NCBI GenBank assembly: GCA_963786195.1
Contig: CAWAYH010000013.1
Location: 248,001 to 312,000, forward strand
Reading direction: 5' to 3'
Source of the DNA: CAWAYH01 sp963786195
Lineage (GTDB): Bacteria > Acidobacteriota > Vicinamibacteria > Vicinamibacterales > 2-12-FULL-66-21
DNA length: 64,000 nucleotides
Notes under the pieces: model-generated
What the model was told of the DNA's origin: nothing
The model's input: only the letters and a program-made list of their open reading frames with translations
Database searches by the model: none
Program-made: the position numbers and the translations under genes
In this document: positions 42,531-51,050 of the stretch, piece after piece
Position numbering within the stretch: position 1 is the stretch's first letter
How the letters are laid out: every line of letters begins with the position of its first letter

Positions 42531-42567
42531 ATTATAGAGGTCAGCCGTAATTCGAGCATGGTAGACT
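42531..42567. promoter_or_regulatory. divergent leaderless promoter pair
   Basis: TATAAT on the minus strand (42536-42531) lies six bases from the HAD GTG (42524), and TAGACT on the plus strand (42562-42567) lies six bases from the PilZ ATG (42574). The two promoters face opposite directions within 40 bases. Confidence 0.6.
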
Positions 42568-42573
42568 GACATA

Positions 42574-43299
42574 ATGTCGGCCCCGGCCGTAATTATCGCT
42601 GCTCTCAACCTGACGCCTTCGCTTCGCGAGCGACTCGCGGAGGAGGGGGAACTGGTCACGTTCGCGGACACGGAACCCATTCAGGCGCTGCAGGCTATCC
42701 TCGAACAGCGACCGCGGTTGATCGTCCTCGAACGTCTGTTTGCGGCGACGCCGCGTGGCGCGGCACTGATCAACCGAATCAAGACCGACCCGCAGGTATC
42801 TCAGGCCGAGATCCGCGTCATGTCGCACACGGGCGATTACACGCGTGTCGTCTCGAGGGGCGCGGCCGTCGAACCCGCGGTGGTGTCAGCGGGTAATGCG
42901 TTCTCGGGTACCATCGACGCCGGCAGCTACGAGTCCGCGGAAGCGCCGGTCGCGACGGTCGAAGCGCCGCGTCAGCTGGACTGGCACGGCACGCGGCGCG
43001 CGCCGCGGTTCCGCATTCGACAGGGCGTCGAGATTCAGGTGGATGGCAACCCGGCGGCCGTGATCGATCTCTCCACGATGGGTGCGCAGGTCATCTCGGC
43101 GACCATCCTGCGGCCGAACCAGCGCGTGCGGATCAGCGTCCCCTCGGACGACTTCGTCATGCGGTTCCGCGGCGCGGTCGCCTGGGCCAAGTTCGAGCTT
43201 CCCAAACCGACCGCCCCGCCACGCTATCGCGCCGGCGTCGAATTCGCGGACGCCGATCCGTCCGCGATGGACGACTACTGCTCCAAACATAAACTGTAG
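42574..43299 (+). CDS. PilZ-domain protein with receiver-like N-terminus
   Basis: 241 residues from ATG 42574, leaderless. The N-terminal half resembles a response-regulator receiver without a clear phospho-Asp (RPRLIVLERLFAATPRGAAL). The C-terminal PilZ domain has the c-di-GMP motifs RRAPR (RxxxR, in HGTRRAPRFRIRQG) and DLSTMG (D/NxSxxG), followed by the barrel VRISVPSDDFVMRFRGAVAW. It probably binds c-di-GMP and regulates motility, adhesion or secretion; no such genes are adjacent. Confidence 0.85.
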   Translation: MSAPAVIIAALNLTPSLRERLAEEGELVTFADTEPIQALQAILEQRPRLIVLERLFAATPRGAALINRIKTDPQVSQAEIRVMSHTGDYTRVVSRGAAVEPAVVSAGNAFSGTIDAGSYESAEAPVATVEAPRQLDWHGTRRAPRFRIRQGVEIQVDGNPAAVIDLSTMGAQVISATILRPNQRVRISVPSDDFVMRFRGAVAWAKFELPKPTAPPRYRAGVEFADADPSAMDDYCSKHKL

Positions 43300-43458
43300 G
43301 TTGTCGGTTTTGGGTTTTCGGTTTTTGGTTTTCGGTTGTCGGTTTTTGGTTGTCGGTTTGGGGTTGTCGGGTTTCGGTTCTCGGTTGTCGTCTGAACCAA
43401 GAACCGAAACCCAAGAACCGAAAACCGAAAACCAAAAACCGACAACCGATAACCGACC
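43300..43458. terminator. long repetitive hairpin between convergent genes
   Basis: The left half is G/T-only repeats of GGTTTTCGG and GGTTGTCGG type; the right half (from about 43395) is their reverse complement, CCGAAAACC and CCGACAACC units. The arms pair over most of 150 bases. It lies exactly between the stops of the PilZ and purA genes, so it would act as a bidirectional terminator. Confidence 0.65.
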
Positions 43459-44760
<1,302 letters not shown>

Positions 44761-44888
44761 GACTGCTGTATTCTACCTTTTATCGGGATGACCTTCTCTT
44801 ATTCAGCCTTGCTTCATTCTTCAATATCTTCCCCCTTGTCATCTTCCTCATTCCCTTCAGCATTCATGATTCAGACTTCAGAATTCTC

Positions 44889-46409
44889 ATGATTCTCCTC
44901 ACCGGCTCCTCGCTCACCATCGACCAGCTCGTGGCCATCGCGGACGCGGGCGCGCAGGTCGGCCTGGCGCCCGACGCGGCGCGGCGCGTCGACGCGGCAC
45001 GAGCGGTCGTGGACAGACAGGCGGCCGGGGACGCGCCCGTCTACGGCATCAATACCGGGTTTGGCGCCCTGGCCGAGACGGCGATCGCGCGCGACGCGCT
45101 GGGCGCCTTACAGGTCAACCTGCTGCGGAGCCATGCCGCGGGCGTTGGCGAGCCGCTGCCGGTGCGCGCAGTGCGCGCATCGATGGCGCTTCGGGCCAAC
45201 GTGCTGGCCAAAGGGTTCTCGGGCATCCGCCGATCGACGCTCGAGACGCTGATCGAGCTGCTGAACCGTCGCGTGCACCCGCGCGTGCCGTGCCGGGGAT
45301 CGGTCGGCGCGAGCGGCGACCTGGCACCGCTGGCGCACCTGTCGCTCGTGATGATTGGCGAGGGCGAGGCGTGGGTCGGCGACGATGGGAGACTGCGCGC
45401 CGGACGCGAGGCGCTGGCCGCCGCCGGGCTTTCTCCCGTTACCCTGGAGCCCAAGGAGGGCCTGGCACTCATCAACGGCACGCAGCCGTCGACCGCGGTG
45501 GCCGCGCTCACCGCCGCCGGGGCGGACCGGCTGGCGCGGGCGGCCGACATCGCGGTGGCGCTCTCGATCGATGCGCTCCGCGGGTCCGTGCACCCGTTCG
45601 ACGCCCGCATTCATGACGCTCGTCCGTATCAGGGCCAGACGCGCTCGGCCGCGAATATTCGAGGCCTGCTCGAAGGCAGCGCGATCAACAAGTCGCACGA
45701 GCACTGCGGGCGCGTGCAGGATGCGTACTCGCTGCGGTGCGCGGCGCAGGTACACGGCGCCGCGCGCGAAGCGCTGCGGTTCGCGCGCGATATCGTGATG
45801 ACGGAGGCCAACGCCGCCACCGACAACCCGATGGTGTTCACCGACGACAACGAGATCGTGTCGGGCGGCAACTTCCACGGCGCACCCGTGGCCGTCGCCG
45901 CCGACGTGCAGGCCATCGCGCTGGCGCAACTGGCCACGATCAGCGAGCGGCGCTCGGATCGCCTGGTGAATCCGGTCCTCAGCGACCTGCCGGCCTTCCT
46001 GACGCCCGACAGCGGGCTGCAATCCGGCTACATGATGGCGCAGGTGACCGCCGCCGCGCTCACGTCCGAGATCAAGACACTCGCGCACCCGGCGAGCGTC
46101 GACACGATCCCCACCTCCGCGAACCGGGAAGACCACGTGAGCATGAGCATGGGCGCGGCGCTGAAGGCCGCGATCGCGCTCGACCTTGCAACGAGCGTGC
46201 TCGCCGTCGAGATCCTGTGCGCGTGCCAGGCGATCGATCTGCTCGAGCCGTTGACGACGTCGCCGACGCTGCAGCGCGTGCACGCGCGCGTGCGCGAGAT
46301 CGTGCCAACGCTCACCAACGACCGGCCGCCGGCGCCCGACATCGCGGCGATTGCCGATTTGATCGCCAGCGGATCGTTGGAATCCACCATCGCGACAGAA
46401 GTCAAGTAA
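44889..46409 (+). CDS. hutH: histidine ammonia-lyase
   Basis: 506 residues. The MIO cofactor tripeptide is present in GASGDLAPLAHLSLVM (Ala-Ser-Gly, residues about 140-156), with YGINTGFGALAETAI near residue 52 and KEGLALINGTQPSTAVAAL, NADNP-type segment (AATDNPMVFTDD), and SDRLVNPVLSDLPAFL later. HutH removes ammonia from histidine to give urocanate, the first step of histidine use. hutU follows 137 bases downstream on the same strand with its own promoter. The 5' side contains AT-rich TTCAGAATTC-type repeats. Confidence 0.95.
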   Translation: MILLTGSSLTIDQLVAIADAGAQVGLAPDAARRVDAARAVVDRQAAGDAPVYGINTGFGALAETAIARDALGALQVNLLRSHAAGVGEPLPVRAVRASMALRANVLAKGFSGIRRSTLETLIELLNRRVHPRVPCRGSVGASGDLAPLAHLSLVMIGEGEAWVGDDGRLRAGREALAAAGLSPVTLEPKEGLALINGTQPSTAVAALTAAGADRLARAADIAVALSIDALRGSVHPFDARIHDARPYQGQTRSAANIRGLLEGSAINKSHEHCGRVQDAYSLRCAAQVHGAAREALRFARDIVMTEANAATDNPMVFTDDNEIVSGGNFHGAPVAVAADVQAIALAQLATISERRSDRLVNPVLSDLPAFLTPDSGLQSGYMMAQVTAAALTSEIKTLAHPASVDTIPTSANREDHVSMSMGAALKAAIALDLATSVLAVEILCACQAIDLLEPLTTSPTLQRVHARVREIVPTLTNDRPPAPDIAAIADLIASGSLESTIATEVK

Positions 46410-46428
46410 GAAATTTTTTACTTTCAAA

Positions 46429-46457
46429 TTGACAACGCGCGCGTACGTTCTTAGATT
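46429..46457 (+). promoter_or_regulatory. hutU promoter
   Basis: TTGACA (46429-46434) and TAGATT (46452-46457) are spaced exactly 17 bases, a near-consensus housekeeping promoter. Transcription would start around 46464, at the first base of the leader stem. Confidence 0.75.
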
Positions 46458-46463
46458 GCTTAC

Positions 46464-46546
46464 CTTCAGCGCGGGTCACTAGGGAGCGGACCGCTGCGAC
46501 GCGCTGAAAACATGTCGGGCCTGGTCGATCGCCCGCCGTTGAGACA
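46464..46546 (+). promoter_or_regulatory. structured hutU leader
   Basis: The 83-base leader starts with TTCAGCGCG (46465-46473), which pairs perfectly with CGCGCTGAA (46500-46508). The enclosed part contains a further AGCGG/CCGCT pairing. The stem could be an attenuator or a ligand-binding RNA; no known riboswitch was matched. Confidence 0.45.
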
Positions 46547-48224
46547 ATGAACACCCTCAGCCGCCCTGTGACCGCGCCGCGAGGCGCGACGATCTCCTGC
46601 AAAGGATGGCCTCAGGAAGCCGCGCTGAGGATGCTGATGAACAATCTCGATCCCGACGTTGCGGAGCGCCCCGACCAATTGATCGTGTACGGCGGATCGG
46701 GCCGCGCCGCGCGCAGCTGGGCCGCCTTCGACGCGATCGTCGCGACGCTGCAGCGCCTCGAGCACGACGAAACGCTCGTCGTGCAGTCGGGCAAACCGGT
46801 CGCGGTGTTCCGCACCCATCCGTGGGCCCCACGAGTAATCATTGCCAACGCGCTGCTCGTCCCAGCCTGGGCCACGTGGGAGCACTTCCGGGATCTCGAG
46901 GATCGCGGCCTCACGATGTACGGCCAGATGACCGCCGGCAGCTGGATCTACATCGGAACGCAGGGAATTCTGCAGGGAACGTACGAAACGCTGGCCGAGC
47001 TGGGCAGGCGCCACTTCGGCGGCAGCCTCGCGGGTCGGCTCGTCGTCACCGCCGGTCTCGGTGGCATGGGTGGTGCACAGCCTCTGGCCGTCACCATGAA
47101 CGACGGCATCGCGCTCGTGGTCGAGGTCGACCCGGCACGCATCGAGCGGCGCCTGGCGACACGCTACGTCGACGAGCGCTGTCGGGACCTCGATACCGCG
47201 CTCGCGCTCGTGGACGACTGCCGCGCGCGTGGTATCCCGCGATCGATCGCGCTCGAAGGCAACGCCGCGGACGTGCTGCCCGAGCTCGTCCGCCGGGGCG
47301 TGACGCCCGATGTGGTGACCGATCAGACGTCCGCGCACGACGCGCTCAACGGATACGTGCCGCACGGCCTGACGCTCCGCGAGGCGGACGCGCTTCGCCA
47401 ATCGGATCCACAGGCCTACACGCACCGGTCGATGGCGTCGATGGCCGCGCACGTGCGGGCGATGCTCGCGCTCAAGCGGCGCGGCGCCGTGACCTTTGAT
47501 TACGGCAACAACATCCGCGGCCAGGCGCGCGCGGCCGGCGTCGAGGATGCGTTCGAGATTCCGGGTTTCGTACCGGAGTACATCAGGCCGCTCTTCTGCC
47601 AGGGCAAGGGCCCATTCCGCTGGGCGGCGCTCTCCGGCGATCCGGCCGACATCCACGCCACCGACGACCTCGCGCTCGAGATGTTCCGCGACGACCAGGC
47701 GCTCTGCCGGTGGATTCGCATGGCGCGCGAGCGCGTGGCGTTTCAGGGACTGCCGGCGCGAATCTTCTGGCTCGGATACGGCGAGCGCGCGCGGTTCGGC
47801 CTCGCCATCAACGATCTGGTCCGCCGCGGCGATCGTCAAGGCGCCGATCGTCATCGGACGGGATCACCTCGACACCGGCTCGGTCGCGTCGCCCAACCGG
47901 GAGACCGAAGGCATGCGCGACGGAAGCGACGCGATCGCGGACTGGCCGGTGCTGAACGCCCTGCTCAACACGTCCGCGGGCGCGACGTGGGTGTCCGTTC
48001 ACCACGGCGGCGGCGTGGGGATCGGCAACTCGATACACGCCGGCATGGTGATCGTCGCGGACGGCTCGCGCGAAGCCGACGAGAAGCTGCAACGCGTCCT
48101 CACGTGCGATCCCGGGCTCGGGGTCGTGCGGCACGCGGACGCGGGGTATCAGGAAGCAATCGACACGGCACGCCGCCACGGCATCGACCTGCCCATGCCC
48201 GCGGCTGGAGGGTCGGGGACATGA
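46547..48224 (+). CDS. hutU: urocanate hydratase, frameshifted
   Basis: ATG 46547. The first frame covers residues to about 428: GRAARSWAAFDAIVATLQRL (shortened), WAPRVIIANALLVPAWATWE, TAGLGGMGGAQPLAVTMNDG (NAD-binding loop) and GNNIRGQARAAGVEDAFEIP (shortened). Near 47830 a one-base shift moves homology to VKAPIVIGRDHLDTGSVASP, ALLNTSAGATWVSVHHGGGV and the end at TGA 48222-48224. Joined length is about 559 residues, normal for HutU. It converts urocanate to imidazolone propionate after HutH. A real break would leave the pathway incomplete, so a sequencing indel should be considered. Confidence 0.9.
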
Positions 48225-49426
48225 TGATTCCGGAGCGTCCGTCCCTTGAGCGGCGCGTGCTGAGCGCGCTCGACGGTACGGCAGCAAGCGGCCCACGCAT
48301 TCCGGTCGTGCTCGGAGGCTGTGGCTCGGGACGGACGGCGCTGCTCTTGCGCGTCCGCGATCTGCTCGGCCGCAACGTCGCGCAGTACGTCGATGTCGAG
48401 CGTATCGCGACGACGCCCGAACGCTTCCTGCACGCGATTCGCGAGTCGACGCCCTTCCCCTTCCACCCGGCGGGCCAGGCGCCCACCATGTACTCAGGGG
48501 CGCGCGATGCGTTCGACCGGACGCTGGCGTTTCTCGGAACCGCTCGTGCCCCGGGGGACGCGCCCGCCACGTTTTTGCTCGACGAGTTCCTCGAGCTGCG
48601 CACCTTCGAGAGCTTTCCCGGCCTGCGGTCCGTGCTGCGCGACCTGACGACCGCGCTCGCGTCGAGCGGCAACCGCTTCGTGCTGACCAGCCGCTATTCG
48701 GCCCGCGCCCTGCGCGTCCTGCGCGACGCGCCGCCGCAGTTCGAGATCATCCACGTCGCTCCGCTCAGCGCCGCCGAAGTGCGCGCGACGCTGCCGGCCG
48801 CCGCCGACACCGCCAGGACGACGACGCCGTTCCACGAAGCCGAGGACGATCGGGTCCGCGACGAGCTCGCGCACCTCGTGCAGGCGCTGTCGGACGGACG
48901 CCCGTCCTACGCGCGGATGATCGTCGAGACCGCGACGGCCATGGCCACGCGCGGCTCCGCCGATCCCGTGAGCGCGCTCTCCGCGCTGGTCGCCCCCGGT
49001 GGCGCGCTCGCCGTCAACTGCTGCTTCTCTTACGAGCTCCGGCTGCACCGCGCCCGTGGATACGGCGCGCTCAAGGCTATCCTCGAAGTCCTGGCGCAGG
49101 AGGAACCGCTGACGCTCACCGAAATCGCGCTGCGCCTGGGGCGCACGCCCGGTTCCACGAAGGACTATCTGTCGTGGCTCGAAGACGTCGACCTGATCGT
49201 CTCGCGCCAGAAACGCTACAGCTTCACCGACCCGGTCATGCGACTCTGGGTCCGCCTGCACTGCCGTCCCGCTCCCCCATCCGACGACGACATCGTCCGC
49301 GAAGTGCACGGATACGTGATGTCACGCCTGCCGTCGACCGAGCCCGCGCGCGCGCTGGCGCTCGCCGCGGCCGGTCAGCCCGAAGCGGAGCGCGACAAGT
49401 CATGGGGAATTATCGAGATCGACTAA
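48221..49426 (+). CDS. P-loop ATPase with C-terminal winged helix
   Basis: 401 residues from ATG 48221, whose frame overlaps the hutU stop. The Walker A loop is GGCGSGRTALL, with Arg where Lys is usual. A Walker B-type strand is FLLDEFLELR. The second half has DSARYS-like TSRYSARALRVLRD and a winged helix (LTEIALRLGRTPGSTKDYLS, SRQKRYSFTDPVMRLWVRLH). The layout matches archaeal-type STAND-like ATPases with a HTH-PDEXK-less tail. Role unknown; not a hut enzyme, despite position. Confidence 0.75.
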   Translation: MMIPERPSLERRVLSALDGTAASGPRIPVVLGGCGSGRTALLLRVRDLLGRNVAQYVDVERIATTPERFLHAIRESTPFPFHPAGQAPTMYSGARDAFDRTLAFLGTARAPGDAPATFLLDEFLELRTFESFPGLRSVLRDLTTALASSGNRFVLTSRYSARALRVLRDAPPQFEIIHVAPLSAAEVRATLPAAADTARTTTPFHEAEDDRVRDELAHLVQALSDGRPSYARMIVETATAMATRGSADPVSALSALVAPGGALAVNCCFSYELRLHRARGYGALKAILEVLAQEEPLTLTEIALRLGRTPGSTKDYLSWLEDVDLIVSRQKRYSFTDPVMRLWVRLHCRPAPPSDDDIVREVHGYVMSRLPSTEPARALALAAAGQPEAERDKSWGIIEID

Positions 49427-49502
49427 TGCTGAATGCTGAAGTGTGAATGCTGAATTGAATGTTGAAGTTCGGAACTTTGAAGACAATTCAGAATTGGGCA
49501 AG
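49426..49502 (+). repeat. left inverted repeat of IVS-like element
   Basis: Begins ATGCTGAATGCTGAAGTGTG and ends TTGGGCAAG. It overlaps the ATPase gene stop by one base and has a mirrored copy at 50043-50119. Confidence 0.75.
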
Positions 49503-49529
49503 AGCGCAACGGGGAATAGGTGCTGAACG

Positions 49530-49901
49530 TTAGGTAAGTCGCGCGCGGGCTGTCTTGACGCTCTGCGTGAAAATGGCGACCAGTTCGTTGGCCTCGGCCC
49601 GCAGTCTGGCCTCGTTTCCCTTCACGATCATCTCTGAGCGGACGCTGAACTCCAGCCAGAAGTCTGATTCATCCGCTTCCTCGATAACCACGCCGAGCTT
49701 CGCGATGAAGTCGGGTTTCGATCGGCCGCGACACGCCGATCGGTAGTTGGCGGGAACCGCTGTTCCCGCCCGAAAGAGCTGCCCGCGAACGTGCTGCGCC
49801 TCCGGAGTCGACGGCAGCATCCGACAGAACCGCATCACATCCAACCCAAACCGCATCGTCCGCTCACGAAGATCACGGTCCGGTCGCGTCGTATTGCTCA
49901 T
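49530..49901 (-). CDS. four-helix-bundle (IVS/S23-type) protein
   Basis: ATG at 49901 gives 123 residues; the longer start is a TTG and lacks homology. The sequence is a four-helix bundle of the 23S-rRNA-intervening-sequence protein family (TIGR02436): LRERTMRFGLDVMRFCRML, GQLFRAGTAVPANYRSACRG, KPDFIAKLGVVIEEADESDF then WLEFSVRSEMIVKGNEARLR, EANELVAIFTQSVKTARARL. The motif GTAVPANYRSACRG..SK.DF is the family core. Function is not established; members occur in rRNA introns and in free genes. It is enclosed by near-perfect 77-bp inverted repeats. Confidence 0.85.
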   Translation of the reverse strand: MSNTTRPDRDLRERTMRFGLDVMRFCRMLPSTPEAQHVRGQLFRAGTAVPANYRSACRGRSKPDFIAKLGVVIEEADESDFWLEFSVRSEMIVKGNEARLRAEANELVAIFTQSVKTARARLT

Positions 49902-50042
49902 GGCATCGAAGAAGTGCACGATACCGGCCAAATCCGGAACTACAACAAAAACGAGTGAACCGCCCTAGGAATCAAGCCGACAGTCGCAAATTCTGCAACC
50001 CTCTTCCTACCTCCCTGTTGTCAATTTCTTCAAACCTTCACA

Positions 50043-50119
50043 CTTGCCCAACTCTGAATTATCTTCAACATTCCAAAGTTCAACATTCAATTCAGCATTC
50101 ACACTTCAGCATTCAGCAT
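50043..50119 (-). repeat. right inverted repeat of IVS-like element
   Basis: Reverse complement of the left repeat except at six positions. The last codons of rnc (AMLNAEV, stop at 50099-50101) are written in this repeat, so the RNase III C-terminus was probably replaced when it arrived. Confidence 0.75.
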
Positions 50120-50890
50120 TGCAAGCGCCGCCTTGGCGGCTGCCTGCGCCGCTTCCTTCTTGCTCTTGCCGTCCGCTCTCGCGATGGGTTGACCGCTGAC
50201 GAGGACCTCCACTTCGAATCGGCGGTGGTGCGCGGGGCCCGCTTCGGCAGCCAGGCGGTACACTGGCAGCCCGCGATCGTGCGACTGCAACCACTCCTGC
50301 AGGGCTGACTTGTAGTCCTCGGTGAACGTCGCCTGCGCGCCGGTGCGGCGCGCCTCGTCTATCAGGCCCTCGAACTGACGCTGGATGAACCCGCGCGCGG
50401 GGTCGATGCCTCCGTCGAGGTAGATGGCGGCGATCAGCGCTTCATAGCAGTCAGCGATCAACGCGAGCTTGCGGCGCCCGCCCGTCTTTTCTTCACCCCG
50501 CCCGAGGATCAGATAGTCGCCGAGGCTGATCTTCTCGCCCAGGCGCGCGAGCGACGTCGCCGAGACGATCGACGCCTTCAGCTTGGACTTCTGACCCTCG
50601 TTGTGCTGGGGAAATTCCTTGAAGAGAAGATCGGCGATGACGAACCCGAGGATCGAGTCGCCGAGGAACTCGAGCGATTCGTTGTCGATCACGCCGCCGC
50701 TGGCGTCCTCGTGGACGCGCGAGCGGTGCGTCAGCGCGTGCTCGAGCAGGCCGCGATCGCGAAACCGGTAGCCGATCACCCGCTCCAGCGGCTCGAGCTC
50801 GGTTCCAAACGGGACGACTCGTCCCGGCCCGACTTCGTCGCGGTGGCTCTCGATGATCTGCGACGCCTGCGAGGCCTCCTCGGTGTTCAC
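50099..50890 (-). CDS. rnc: ribonuclease III
   Basis: 263 residues. The endonuclease domain has the signature NESLEFLGDSILGFVIADLL and downstream EGQKSKLKASIVSATSLARL, then DCYEALIAAIYLDGG. The double-stranded-RNA-binding domain is at the C-terminus (DYKSALQEWLQS, then VEVLVSGQPIARADGKSKKE, AAQAAAKAALAML). It processes rRNA and other structured RNAs. The GTG start at 50890 is preceded by in-frame codons belonging to a DUF2007 segment, so the true N-terminus may lie upstream (fusion). The last residues MLNAEV come from an inserted repeat. Confidence 0.93.
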   Translation of the reverse strand: MNTEEASQASQIIESHRDEVGPGRVVPFGTELEPLERVIGYRFRDRGLLEHALTHRSRVHEDASGGVIDNESLEFLGDSILGFVIADLLFKEFPQHNEGQKSKLKASIVSATSLARLGEKISLGDYLILGRGEEKTGGRRKLALIADCYEALIAAIYLDGGIDPARGFIQRQFEGLIDEARRTGAQATFTEDYKSALQEWLQSHDRGLPVYRLAAEAGPAHHRRFEVEVLVSGQPIARADGKSKKEAAQAAAKAALAMLNAEV

Positions 50891-51050
50891 CGAGACCCGC
50901 AGCTCGTTGAGCGAGAACGGAAACGTCGTCCTGGACAGATTGGAAGTTAATGACGGCCATGATGCCGTGCGTTTCGAGGAGCCCCTTGACGACGTCGGCT
51001 TCGATCTGGGACGGGGTCCGGAAGATGATCGTCAGGTTCAGGTCGCGCAT
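50891..51050 (-). CDS. DUF2007-like signal-transducing segment, probably fused to RNase III
   Basis: From the ATG at 51050 the frame reads MRDLNLTIIFRTPSQIEADV, VKGLLETHGIMAVINFQS, the DUF2007 N-terminal half. Near 50940 coding moves one base to TTFPFSLNELRVSVNTEEAS, which is in frame with RNase III and continues ASQIIESHRDEV. No stop separates the two, so a single DUF2007-RNase III polypeptide is likely if the shift is a sequencing error. The ATG overlaps the phosphatase stop (TGATG), so it is translationally coupled. Confidence 0.55.

Larger units (their letters stand above)
49426..50119. mobile_element. inverted-repeat-bounded IVS-like element
   Basis: Two 77-bp repeats (49426-49502 and 50043-50119) in opposite orientation differ at six positions. 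They enclose a gene for a four-helix-bundle protein. In 23S rRNA intervening sequences the same arrangement (complementary ends around an IVP gene) is known. Here the unit lies between an ATPase gene and rnc. The stop codons of both neighbours fall at or within the repeats. Confidence 0.55.

Noticed and set aside
40887..42569. Long plus-strand reading opposite ROK and HAD genes
   Set aside because: Composition typical of antisense GC-rich reading; both minus genes are well supported.
49526..49532. GTTAGGT beside the four-helix-bundle stop
   Set aside because: Matches GTTRRRY by chance; no second core or arms.
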